Shown here: positions 1 to 6,245 of the stretch, in pieces
Layout: the number at the start of each line of letters is the position of its first letter
Position numbering within the stretch: the stretch's first letter is position 1
From: an uncultured Ignavibacteria bacterium
GTDB lineage: Bacteria > Bacteroidota > Ignavibacteria > Ignavibacteriales > Melioribacteraceae
NCBI GenBank assembly: GCA_937930275.1
Contig: CALGLM010000444.1
Coordinates: 1 to 10,408 of the forward strand
Direction: 5' to 3'
Length of the DNA stretch: 10,408 bases
Notes under the pieces: model-generated
What the model was told of the DNA's origin: nothing
Databases searched by the model: none
What the model saw: the letters and a program-made list of their open reading frames with translations, nothing else
Translations under genes and position numbers: made by a program

Positions 1-43
1 AAATTAATAACAACAATGTTACACTAAGTATTACTTTTTTCAT
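1..43 (-). CDS. Partial gene: N-terminus of an exported protein (runs off left edge)
   Basis: An ATG at 43-41 on the minus strand opens a frame that stays open to the window edge. It reads MKKVILSVTLLLLI, two lysines followed by a hydrophobic run, which is the n- and h-region of a Sec signal peptide or a first membrane segment. A GAGG Shine-Dalgarno at 51-48 sits four bases upstream and supports the start. It follows the PAS histidine kinase gene on the same strand after a 147-base gap, so it may be the operon's last gene or have its own promoter. Only 14 codons are visible, so no family can be named. The export signal is seen; the function is unknown. Confidence 0.6.
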   Translation of the reverse strand, partial: MKKVILSVTLLLLI

Positions 44-47
44 ATTT

Positions 48-51
48 CCTC
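48..51 (-). promoter_or_regulatory. Ribosome binding site of the left-edge partial gene
   Basis: On the minus strand GAGG lies four bases before the ATG at 43-41. This site is the main reason to accept the short truncated frame as a real gene start. Confidence 0.5.
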
Positions 52-190
52 AATAAAAAAAATTAATTATTTTGTTAAGTTAAACTAATTTAAACACCTT
101 TAAAAGGATAAAATTTAGTAGTAACAACAGATCAACTAAAGGGTTTTATGAAATGGCTTACCGGTTTCCACAGATCTTGGTTAAAGATAT

Positions 191-1402
191 TTAAGCATTA
201 AATTGAAGTGTAAAAACAGTTCCGTTCCCTATTTTACTATTAACTACAAGTTGCCCTCTGTTTTTTTCAACTAACTCTTTCACTAATATTAAACCCAATC
301 CTGTTCCTTCTTCTCTTTCGGTACCTAAAGTAGTAAAGCTGCTTTCAATATTAAATACTTTATCAATCTGCTCCATGCTCATTCCTATACCCGTATCTTT
401 AACGGTAATAGTTAAATTGTGATTTTGTTTTATTGCGGCAACTTCAATTTTGCCTTTACGGGGTGTAAATTTTATAGCATTACTAATTAAATTTCGCAAG
501 GCTGTTAATAACATATTTCTATCGGCAAAAAATGTCATTTTTTCGCTGCAGTTAAATACCAGCTCAATTTCTTTGTTAAATGCTAAAATAATGTACATTT
601 CATGCAATAAATCAAATAAACCTTTAATGCTAAATAATTCCGGTGTGTATTGCATATTGCCGGTTTGCAAACGAGACCAATTTAATAAATTTTCTAACAA
701 CTCAAATAAATTTTTTGCCGATTTTTTTATAGAGAGCAAGGAATCCGAAATTTCTTCCGGGGATAATTCCTTAAATTCGTTGAACATCCAATCACTGTAC
801 GAAATTATTGCACCTAAAGGATTTTTCAAATCATGCGCCATAATTGAAAAAAACTTGTCTTTACTTGCATTAAGCTGAGTTAAATTATGGTTTATAACAT
901 TTAATTCTTCAGACTTTTCCTTAAGCTGTTCAAAAGCTTCTCGTAGTTTATCCTCAATTTTTTTTCTTTCTTCAATTTCAAAAAAAGCCTTATTTTTCAT
1001 TTCTCGGTAATTATCAATCTGCTTCTTTTCATCAGAAATATCAATAATTGAAAAAACGGCACAAATGTTTCCTTCATCCGCAATTTTAATTCCCATCACG
1101 GAAGTATGCTGAGTTCTATATTCTCCGTTTGGCAGCTTTATAGGTACAATATACTTATTAAGCTGTGAAGAGAAAAATTCCGGTGGTCCCCCTTTTAATA
1201 TTCCCTTAATTCTTTCTCTAAAAATATAATTATCTAAATTGGGAAAAGACGAAAACAAATTTTTGTTTTCAACGTCACTTTTTTTAATTCCGGAAAACTC
1301 TTGTAAGTGTTTATTCCAAAATACGATATTAAATTCTTTATTAACAACAAACACTCCGATATTTACATGATCATATAACTTAAAACACTCTTTCGTTTCC
1401 AT
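191..1402 (-). CDS. Soluble PAS-domain sensor histidine kinase
   Basis: This predicted cytoplasmic sensor kinase (403 aa from the ATG at 1402) should autophosphorylate on His and pass phosphate to a receiver. Domains in order: one PAS domain at about residues 9-125, a charged coiled-coil linker at about 126-180, a HisKA domain with H-box 'AHDLKNPL' (His190), and a HATPase_c domain with N-box 'NLISNAIKF' (Asn308), G1 'DTGIGM' (336-341) and G2 'GTGLGL' (366-371). No membrane segment, signal peptide or receiver is present. It is the fourth gene of a minus-strand operon and starts four bases after the CheC-like gene stops, so the single-domain receiver two genes upstream is the likely partner (inference). 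A GTG at 1414, overlapping the CheC gene by eight bases, is an alternative start adding four residues. I prefer the ATG, which has a weak GAGTGAG upstream. The PAS ligand cannot be read from sequence. Confidence 0.93.
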   Translation of the reverse strand: METKECFKLYDHVNIGVFVVNKEFNIVFWNKHLQEFSGIKKSDVENKNLFSSFPNLDNYIFRERIKGILKGGPPEFFSSQLNKYIVPIKLPNGEYRTQHTSVMGIKIADEGNICAVFSIIDISDEKKQIDNYREMKNKAFFEIEERKKIEDKLREAFEQLKEKSEELNVINHNLTQLNASKDKFFSIMAHDLKNPLGAIISYSDWMFNEFKELSPEEISDSLLSIKKSAKNLFELLENLLNWSRLQTGNMQYTPELFSIKGLFDLLHEMYIILAFNKEIELVFNCSEKMTFFADRNMLLTALRNLISNAIKFTPRKGKIEVAAIKQNHNLTITVKDTGIGMSMEQIDKVFNIESSFTTLGTEREEGTGLGLILVKELVEKNRGQLVVNSKIGNGTVFTLQFNA

Positions 1403-1406
1403 GTCT

Positions 1407-2006
1407 TTACTCACTCAACAATCTGTTTAATTCAGATTTTAGACTTTCAAAATAGAACAATTCAAGCAGAACAATTATATCTCCCTCAATATCAGCACTT
1501 TCTACTACAAAATGAGTTTCGCCAAAAAGGACTATTTTGTCTTCTGAAGTGGGGTCAATAAAAAGGTTTTCAAATATATCTTCCGAATATACAGGAATTG
1601 AATAATTAAAATCTTCTTTAATAATATTGGAAATCGTTCCCATAACTCCGTTTAGCAGCATATTAGCAACTTCATTTAAAGTACCTGCCCGTAAACCGTC
1701 TAATTCATCGCTATACGGTTCTTCGCCTGTTAAAATTGAAACTAAATTGTTCCCGCTTTCCGATGGAAAAACAATTTCGGCAATTCCGTTAAACGAACCC
1801 TCAAATTGTAGTTTTACCGCATAATATGTGGTCGATTTACCCGGCTTTAACTTTTTCACCAAATCAATAGGTCTTTCAACAATAATTTTTGGAATGGATA
1901 ATTTTATGGGAGAACTAATCAATTCGTTTAATAACTTGGCAGCTTTCCCAACCCCTATATTTATCAATTCTGTAAACAGATCTAATTGTTCGTTATTTAA
2001 TAGCAC
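1407..2006 (-). CDS. cheC: CheC-family CheY-P phosphatase
   Basis: This 199-aa protein matches the CheC/CheX/FliY family, which hydrolyses the phospho-aspartate of CheY-like receivers. The family signature (S/D)-x3-E-x2-N-x22-P occurs twice, as in two-site CheC proteins. The first copy is exact: Asp9, Glu13, Asn16, Pro39, with 'NIGVGKAAKLLNEL' between. The second has Glu112, Asn115 and Pro138 at the right spacing but Gly108 in place of Ser/Asp; the Glu/Asn pair is the catalytic part. The GTG start at 2006 is chosen because GAGGA (2016-2012) lies five bases upstream and the N-terminus then matches CheC homologues. A TTG at 2018, directly after the receiver's stop codon, would add four residues but has no ribosome site. 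It sits between a single-domain receiver and a histidine kinase. No CheA, CheW, CheD or chemoreceptor is in the window, so a role outside classical chemotaxis is possible. Confidence 0.88.
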   Translation of the reverse strand: MLLNNEQLDLFTELINIGVGKAAKLLNELISSPIKLSIPKIIVERPIDLVKKLKPGKSTTYYAVKLQFEGSFNGIAEIVFPSESGNNLVSILTGEEPYSDELDGLRAGTLNEVANMLLNGVMGTISNIIKEDFNYSIPVYSEDIFENLFIDPTSEDKIVLFGETHFVVESADIEGDIIVLLELFYFESLKSELNRLLSE

Positions 2007-2011
2007 AGTAA

Positions 2012-2016
2012 TCCTC
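2012..2016 (-). promoter_or_regulatory. Ribosome binding site deciding the CheC start
   Basis: GAGGA on the minus strand lies five bases before the GTG at 2006-2004. This favours the GTG over the upstream TTG at 2018-2016, which abuts the previous stop codon. The site lies just after the upstream receiver gene's stop, so the two genes are probably translationally coupled. Confidence 0.55.
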
Positions 2017-2018
2017 AA

Positions 2019-2375
2019 TTATAAATTTAATACTTTTTTTACCGTTTCAATTAAATCTTCCGCCTTAGGAGGTTTATTCAAAAACGCTTTCGCTCCTTTT
2101 TCAATACAATAATTCATGGTAGTTTCTTGTATATCCGCAGATAATACTACAACGGGAATGTTCATTTTATCATCAAACATTTTTTCTAATACTTCTTTTC
2201 CGGTAACATTTGGCATAAGTAAATCAAGTAAAATCAAATCAAACTTGTTTTCCTTTAATATTTCTAATGCTTCGGCACCGTCTTTTGCTTCAGTCATTTC
2301 AAATTTAAAATCAGACAAAATGGTCGTTAACCTTTTACGAATAAACTGAGAGTCATCACAAATTAAAATTTTCAT
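2019..2375 (-). CDS. Single-domain CheY-like response regulator
   Basis: At 118 aa this is one receiver domain and nothing else. The acidic pair Asp7/Asp8 ('ILICDDS'), phospho-acceptor Asp51 ('DLILLDLLMPNVTG'), switch Ser79 and invariant Lys101 ('NKPP') are all present, so it should be phosphorylatable with Mg2+. With no DNA-binding or enzymatic output domain it must act by protein contact, like CheY or a phosphorelay carrier. AGGGG at 2388-2384 gives an eight-base spacer to the ATG and overlaps the end of the YhcH-family gene (five-base gap). The next gene, a CheC phosphatase, starts within 12 bases of its stop, and a histidine kinase follows. Kinase, carrier and phosphatase in one operon imply a closed phosphorylation cycle (inference). 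The target of the phosphorylated protein is not visible. Confidence 0.93.
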   Translation of the reverse strand: MKILICDDSQFIRKRLTTILSDFKFEMTEAKDGAEALEILKENKFDLILLDLLMPNVTGKEVLEKMFDDKMNIPVVVLSADIQETTMNYCIEKGAKAFLNKPPKAEDLIETVKKVLNL

Positions 2376-2380
2376 TAAAA

Positions 2381-2830
2381 TTACCCCTGTTTTATTTTAA
2401 AAACAATTTTTTTCACTAATTTATCATCCTCGTTGTCTATAATTTGCGGCATATGTCCTTCGTATGTAAATAAAATTGCAAAATTACTTTGGTTAAGACT
2501 TATAAAATCCAATGCCCCTTCAAGTTCTCCGTAATCCTTGTCTTCATAAAAAACAATATCTTTGCAACTATTAAACGGAGCGTATCCAATTTTCTCGTTC
2601 CCTTTAATAACCATCTGAATATCAATATGTTTTTTGTGATATTCAATAAAAGAATCATCAATATTTTTTGTTTGATAATTACTAACAATTGCAAAAACCG
2701 AAGGACTTATATCAATCTTTCCGGCTTCCAAACTTATTAAATCCGATGCAAGTAAGAACTCTTGAACATCTGAAAAATTTTCATTTAAATTAATATATTT
2801 TTCAAAATTACTAATTGTATCAACTATCAT
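2381..2830 (-). CDS. YhcH/YjgK/YiaL (EbgC-like) family cupin-fold protein
   Basis: This 149-aa cytoplasmic protein has the usual length and motifs of the YhcH/YjgK/YiaL family (formerly DUF386), a cupin-fold group that includes EbgC, the small subunit of evolved beta-galactosidase, and E. coli YhcH of the sialic-acid operon. Visible family motifs are 'EYHKKHIDIQMV' (Glu63, His65, His68, Asp70, Gln72) followed by 'KGNEKIGY', then 'YEGHMPQI' with His126, then 'KKIVFKI' at the C-terminus. The Glu/His/His set matches the family's predicted metal-binding pocket. Members are thought to act on sugars or sugar acids, but precise reactions are mostly unsettled. It is the first gene of the minus-strand signalling operon, ending five bases before the receiver starts. 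It is divergent from the secreted amylase-like gene. I see no clear ribosome site before the ATG. The family call is confident; the substrate is unknown. Confidence 0.88.
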   Translation of the reverse strand: MIVDTISNFEKYINLNENFSDVQEFLLASDLISLEAGKIDISPSVFAIVSNYQTKNIDDSFIEYHKKHIDIQMVIKGNEKIGYAPFNSCKDIVFYEDKDYGELEGALDFISLNQSNFAILFTYEGHMPQIIDNEDDKLVKKIVFKIKQG

Positions 2831-2860
2831 TATACGTTAAAGTGTTAATTTCCAATATTT

Positions 2861-2890
2861 TAAATATAACTAAAAAAACAAACAAATCAA
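2861..2890 (-). promoter_or_regulatory. Possible Bacteroidota-type promoter for the minus-strand operon
   Basis: On the minus strand TTG (2890-2888) and TATATTTA (2868-2861) are 19 bases apart, near the Bacteroidota -33 (TTG) and -7 (TAnnTTTG) pattern. The second box departs from consensus at its last base. In DNA this AT-rich such matches are easily found by chance. Confidence 0.2.
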
Positions 2891-3001
2891 TAACTTAAAA
2901 ACTTTTAAAATCTAAAAATTTGGATATTTCGCTTAACTTACTTAATTTGGGAGCTAAATTGGATAAGTGTGCACTTTTTTGGACGGAGTACGTTTAGAAT
3001 A

Positions 3002-6000
3002 ATGAAATATAAATTAGTCGTATTGTTTCTTTTTGTTGTTGGTTTTGTAAATGCCCAAAATTCGTTGAACGAACAAAACAGTTTTGGTCAATCGGATGTT
3101 TTACTTCAAGGTTATTATTGGAATTGCACTCCGGGCGGTGTATGGTGGGATACTTTAACAAACAATTCTGCCGAATTAGCCTCGGCATTATTTAAGGGTG
3201 TTTTACTCCCTTCCCCCTCTAAAGGTACTGCCGGAAAGTTTTCAATGGGTTACGATATTTACGACCACTACGACTTAGGAGACTTTTATCAACAAGGAAC
3301 AACCGAAACCCGTTTTGGCAGCAAACAAGAATTGTTAAAATTAAGTGAAAAGTTAAAAGCTTTTAATTTAGATATTTACAGTGACGTAATTTTAGGTTAC
3401 GTTACAGGCGGCGAGCTTCCACAAAAATATGAATGTGCACCAAACGGTATTGTTGATTCGTCAAATTTAATTTTTAACTATCCTAACGGTTCAGGGCGGT
3501 TCAAAAAAGACGCAACATTTTTTTACCCTAATTCGGGTTATTGTGAGCCTGACTTATTTAAAAGACGAATTAATAAAATTGCCGATAGAAAACCGGAATG
3601 GTTTGCATTTAATCGATTATTTGTACAGGATAGTTTAATTGAATACGGAAAATTTTTGCAAAACGAATTAAATTTATCCGGCTTTAGATTATTTCAATCC
3701 AATTTTCTTGATATTAAATTTTTAGAATCTTGGTTAACAGTTTTTAATAAATTAAATATAAAATCGATTTTAGATTTTACCGGAGATAAAACATCCCTAA
3801 GCATTTTTACTGCCGATAAAGATTTAATTAATAATTCAAATATATTAATTTTTGATTATGAGCTAAGAAATGCGCTTTTTGAATTATGCAACACCAAAAA
3901 CGGAGGATATGATTTATCGAAACTTGATGAAATAGGGCTAATTAACAAAGGCATTAACTCCGAAAAAGTACTCCACTTTGTTGAAACAACCGAATTTGAT
4001 AAAACCAACTACGAAAATATAAATGAAAGTAGTTTTGGGAATATAATACGCAATAAAAAATATGCATATACTTATATTTTATTTGCCGAAGGAACTCCTT
4101 CTATTTTTTATCGCGATTATTTTTATACTGATTTAAAAGATTATATAAATAAATTAATATTGGCAAGATCAAAATATATAAAAGGGAAAACGTATAATAG
4201 ATTTGATATAAATGCGTTTTTTATTAGAGACGATAAAAAACAGAAACAATCGTTATTATCAAAAGATATTTATATTTTACATAGAAGCGAAAAAGAAGAC
4301 GGAAGCGGAGCTTATTTAATTATTAACGATAGCCCGACTAATGCTTATCAAATCCTTTCCGATACCGAACTACCTGTAGGTTATAAATTAAAAAATATTA
4401 CCGGTGGTAACTCGTATGCAGAAGTTATAAAGGAAAGCGCCGGAAGTATAAAAAACAAAATTCGATTTGTTGTATCTCCGGCAACGGCCGTTATTTTTGT
4501 AACCGATACATACGTTCAATTAAACAATCCTCCGGCAATTCAAAAAATTGACGATATAGTTACTTACACAGATACAAAATTTGAATATCAAATAAGTTAT
4601 AGTGATGCAAACAAAGACGAACTTAGTTTTGATTTAAAACAAGCCCCAAATTGGTTAAACCTTGATAACAACGGATTATTAAGCGGTACTCCCGGATTTT
4701 TTGATATCGGGAATAATCAAGTAATAATAAGTTTAAAAGATACATGGGGATTTGCAGTAAGTGATACGTTTAATATTAGCGTTACGAGAAACTCATCACC
4801 GGTTATCGGAAATTTACCCGATAAATTTTGTTTAGTTGCCGAAAGATTTAATACAAGCGTAAAAGCATTTGATAGCGAAGGAGATTCGTTATATTTTTAC
4901 CTAAAACAAGCTCCGAATTGGTTAAGTATTGGCGAGTATTCCGGAATTTTGAGCGGAACTCCCGGAATTAAAGACACCGGGTTATACCAAATAAATGTTT
5001 ACGTTAAAGATAGCAGAGGCGGCGAAGATAGTACTACATTTAAACTTAATGTAAAAATTGACCCAAATACACCTATAAACACATATTCAAAACCCTATAT
5101 TGACGGTATTGTTGAAGCTACCGATAATGATTGGCGAGATGATTGGCTACTTTATAATGATGAAGAAGAAGACGGCGTACAAGATAATAAACCTTCACCG
5201 GATAATGATATTTTTTCGCTTTATGCAACTTGGGATAGCGATAGTTTGTACTTAGGCACCGAGTATGTTTTAGAAAAAGATAAATCATTTATTATTTATT
5301 TGGATGCAGGATTTACCGAAGGAATAAAAGATTTCAGCACATCCGGAGGTTATTTAGGCGATTACCCGTTTAATATTCAGTTCCCCGATAGCTTGAATAT
5401 CGATTATTTCATTATCCAAAATAATGTTGAAAATTATAATATTTTTGAATGTTTTGAAGAAAAAACAACAAGTTTTAAAAGTAAAATTAACGGCATTATA
5501 AAAAAATCAAATTCAAGTGCCGAGTTTTCCATAGCTTGGGATGATATTTACGGAATGGGAGCGGGAATAATTCCTCAAAATACAGAAATTAATGCGGTTG
5601 CCGTAATTATCGGCAACAGAAATACAAGTCCTATTGATACCGCACCGGATAACGAGGATGTTACCGGTTCTATGAAACCATGCTTTATAAACGAATTTGT
5701 TAAAATTTCACCGGATCAAAACGGTGACGGAATAGCTGATCCTACAACAATTATTTACGCTAAAAAATTTGTTCCGTTTACAACAGGTAGTGAAAATTTA
5801 AAACTCTATCAAAATTATCCCAATCCTTTTAATTCAACTACTACTATATTTTTTGAAGTCAAATATCCTGCTTCTGTCCAATTAAAAGTATATGATGTAC
5901 TCGGTAGAGAAGTATATGAAATTGTTAACAGATATTTGAGCGCAGGGAACTATAAATTTGAATTTGATGCTTCCAATCTCCCTTCCGGAACATATTTTTA

Positions 6001-6055
6001 TAGATTGAAGGGGGGAGGATTTGTTGACGTAAAAAAAATGATTTTAATAAAATAA
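3002..6055 (+). CDS. Secreted GH13 alpha-amylase-like protein with altered catalytic site, T9SS sorting domain
   Basis: This 1017-aa exported protein starts at ATG 3002 with a clean signal peptide ('MKYKLVVLFLFVVGFVNA', cleavage after Ala18). Domains: GH13 barrel about 24-400 ('LLQGYYW', 'WWDTL', 'MGYDIYDHYDLGDF', 'TRFGSKQEL'), beta-domain to about 503, two He_PIG-like Ig modules (510-595 and 599-686, each with 'LKQAPNWL' and 'LSGTPG'), a DOMON/carbohydrate-binding-like module about 697-925, and a T9SS type A sorting domain 934-1017. The catalytic regions are altered: region II 'GFRLFQSNF' has Phe231 where the nucleophile Asp belongs; the acid/base position appears to be Asp258 rather than Glu; region IV 'FVETTE' has Glu331 in place of the His-Asp end; region I lost Asn-His ('DVILGY'). 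The frame is intact, so it is a probable pseudo-enzyme that binds glycans rather than a pseudogene. GGAG at 2985-2988 is 13 bases from the ATG. A GTG at 2969 would only prepend 11 residues. Confidence 0.9.
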   Translation: MKYKLVVLFLFVVGFVNAQNSLNEQNSFGQSDVLLQGYYWNCTPGGVWWDTLTNNSAELASALFKGVLLPSPSKGTAGKFSMGYDIYDHYDLGDFYQQGTTETRFGSKQELLKLSEKLKAFNLDIYSDVILGYVTGGELPQKYECAPNGIVDSSNLIFNYPNGSGRFKKDATFFYPNSGYCEPDLFKRRINKIADRKPEWFAFNRLFVQDSLIEYGKFLQNELNLSGFRLFQSNFLDIKFLESWLTVFNKLNIKSILDFTGDKTSLSIFTADKDLINNSNILIFDYELRNALFELCNTKNGGYDLSKLDEIGLINKGINSEKVLHFVETTEFDKTNYENINESSFGNIIRNKKYAYTYILFAEGTPSIFYRDYFYTDLKDYINKLILARSKYIKGKTYNRFDINAFFIRDDKKQKQSLLSKDIYILHRSEKEDGSGAYLIINDSPTNAYQILSDTELPVGYKLKNITGGNSYAEVIKESAGSIKNKIRFVVSPATAVIFVTDTYVQLNNPPAIQKIDDIVTYTDTKFEYQISYSDANKDELSFDLKQAPNWLNLDNNGLLSGTPGFFDIGNNQVIISLKDTWGFAVSDTFNISVTRNSSPVIGNLPDKFCLVAERFNTSVKAFDSEGDSLYFYLKQAPNWLSIGEYSGILSGTPGIKDTGLYQINVYVKDSRGGEDSTTFKLNVKIDPNTPINTYSKPYIDGIVEATDNDWRDDWLLYNDEEEDGVQDNKPSPDNDIFSLYATWDSDSLYLGTEYVLEKDKSFIIYLDAGFTEGIKDFSTSGGYLGDYPFNIQFPDSLNIDYFIIQNNVENYNIFECFEEKTTSFKSKINGIIKKSNSSAEFSIAWDDIYGMGAGIIPQNTEINAVAVIIGNRNTSPIDTAPDNEDVTGSMKPCFINEFVKISPDQNGDGIADPTTIIYAKKFVPFTTGSENLKLYQNYPNPFNSTTTIFFEVKYPASVQLKVYDVLGREVYEIVNRYLSAGNYKFEFDASNLPSGTYFYRLKGGGFVDVKKMILIK

Positions 6056-6185
6056 ATAATTTGTGTTTTTTAATTGTTAAACATTTGCATTTTATACTAA
6101 ACCGTAGTTTTATTACTATTTGTGAATATTTTTTATTTTTTTTATTATAAACCGACAGTACATTTTGATTTAAATAAATTGATTC

Positions 6186-6210
6186 CTATTTTAATTATTT
6201 CTAAAAATAG
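6186..6210. repeat. AT-rich inverted repeat upstream of the hybrid kinase
   Basis: CTATTTT (6186-6192) and AAAATAG (6204-6210) are perfect inverted arms around an 11-base centre, ending 35 bases before the kinase ATG. It could be an operator or an mRNA leader hairpin, but the sequence is so AT-rich that chance is a fair explanation. The rest of the 190-base gap (6056-6245) shows no gene and no convincing terminator. Confidence 0.25.
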
Positions 6211-6245
6211 TTATATTCTATAGGTAAATATAAATATAAAAAATT

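Noticed and set aside
97..107. CCTTTAAAAGG as a terminator or operator between the kinase and the left-edge gene
   Set aside because: It is a near-perfect palindrome with no loop and no T-tract, so it cannot form a terminator hairpin. As an operator it has no support beyond symmetry in AT-rich DNA.
126..177. Repeated ACAGATC in the left spacer as a regulatory direct repeat
   Set aside because: Only seven bases repeat, with differing flanks, which is weak evidence in a short AT-rich spacer.
450..878. A 142-codon open frame on the plus strand inside the PAS kinase gene
   Set aside because: It is antisense to the conserved HisKA/HATPase coding region, its translation shows no family motif, and the minus-strand protein explains the sequence fully.
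1627..2349. Plus-strand open frames at 1627-1824, 1828-2112 and 2116-2349
   Set aside because: They are antisense to the CheC and receiver genes, low-complexity in Ser/Asn/Phe, and shadows of conserved minus-strand codons.
2916..2965. Recurrent AATTTGGATA-like words upstream of the secreted protein gene
   Set aside because: Copies are short and imperfect, and the words are made of the commonest bases here; there is not enough to call an operator.
2969..3001. An upstream GTG start for the secreted protein adding 11 residues
   Set aside because: The ATG at 3002 begins a textbook signal peptide with a charged n-region. The extension adds nothing recognisable, though GGA at 2961-2963 keeps it from being fully excluded.
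3002..6055. The amylase-like gene as a decaying pseudogene
   Set aside because: The frame is intact over 1017 codons, and the signal peptide, Ig modules and sorting tail are all well formed. Changes cluster at the catalytic site rather than spreading as stops or frameshifts.
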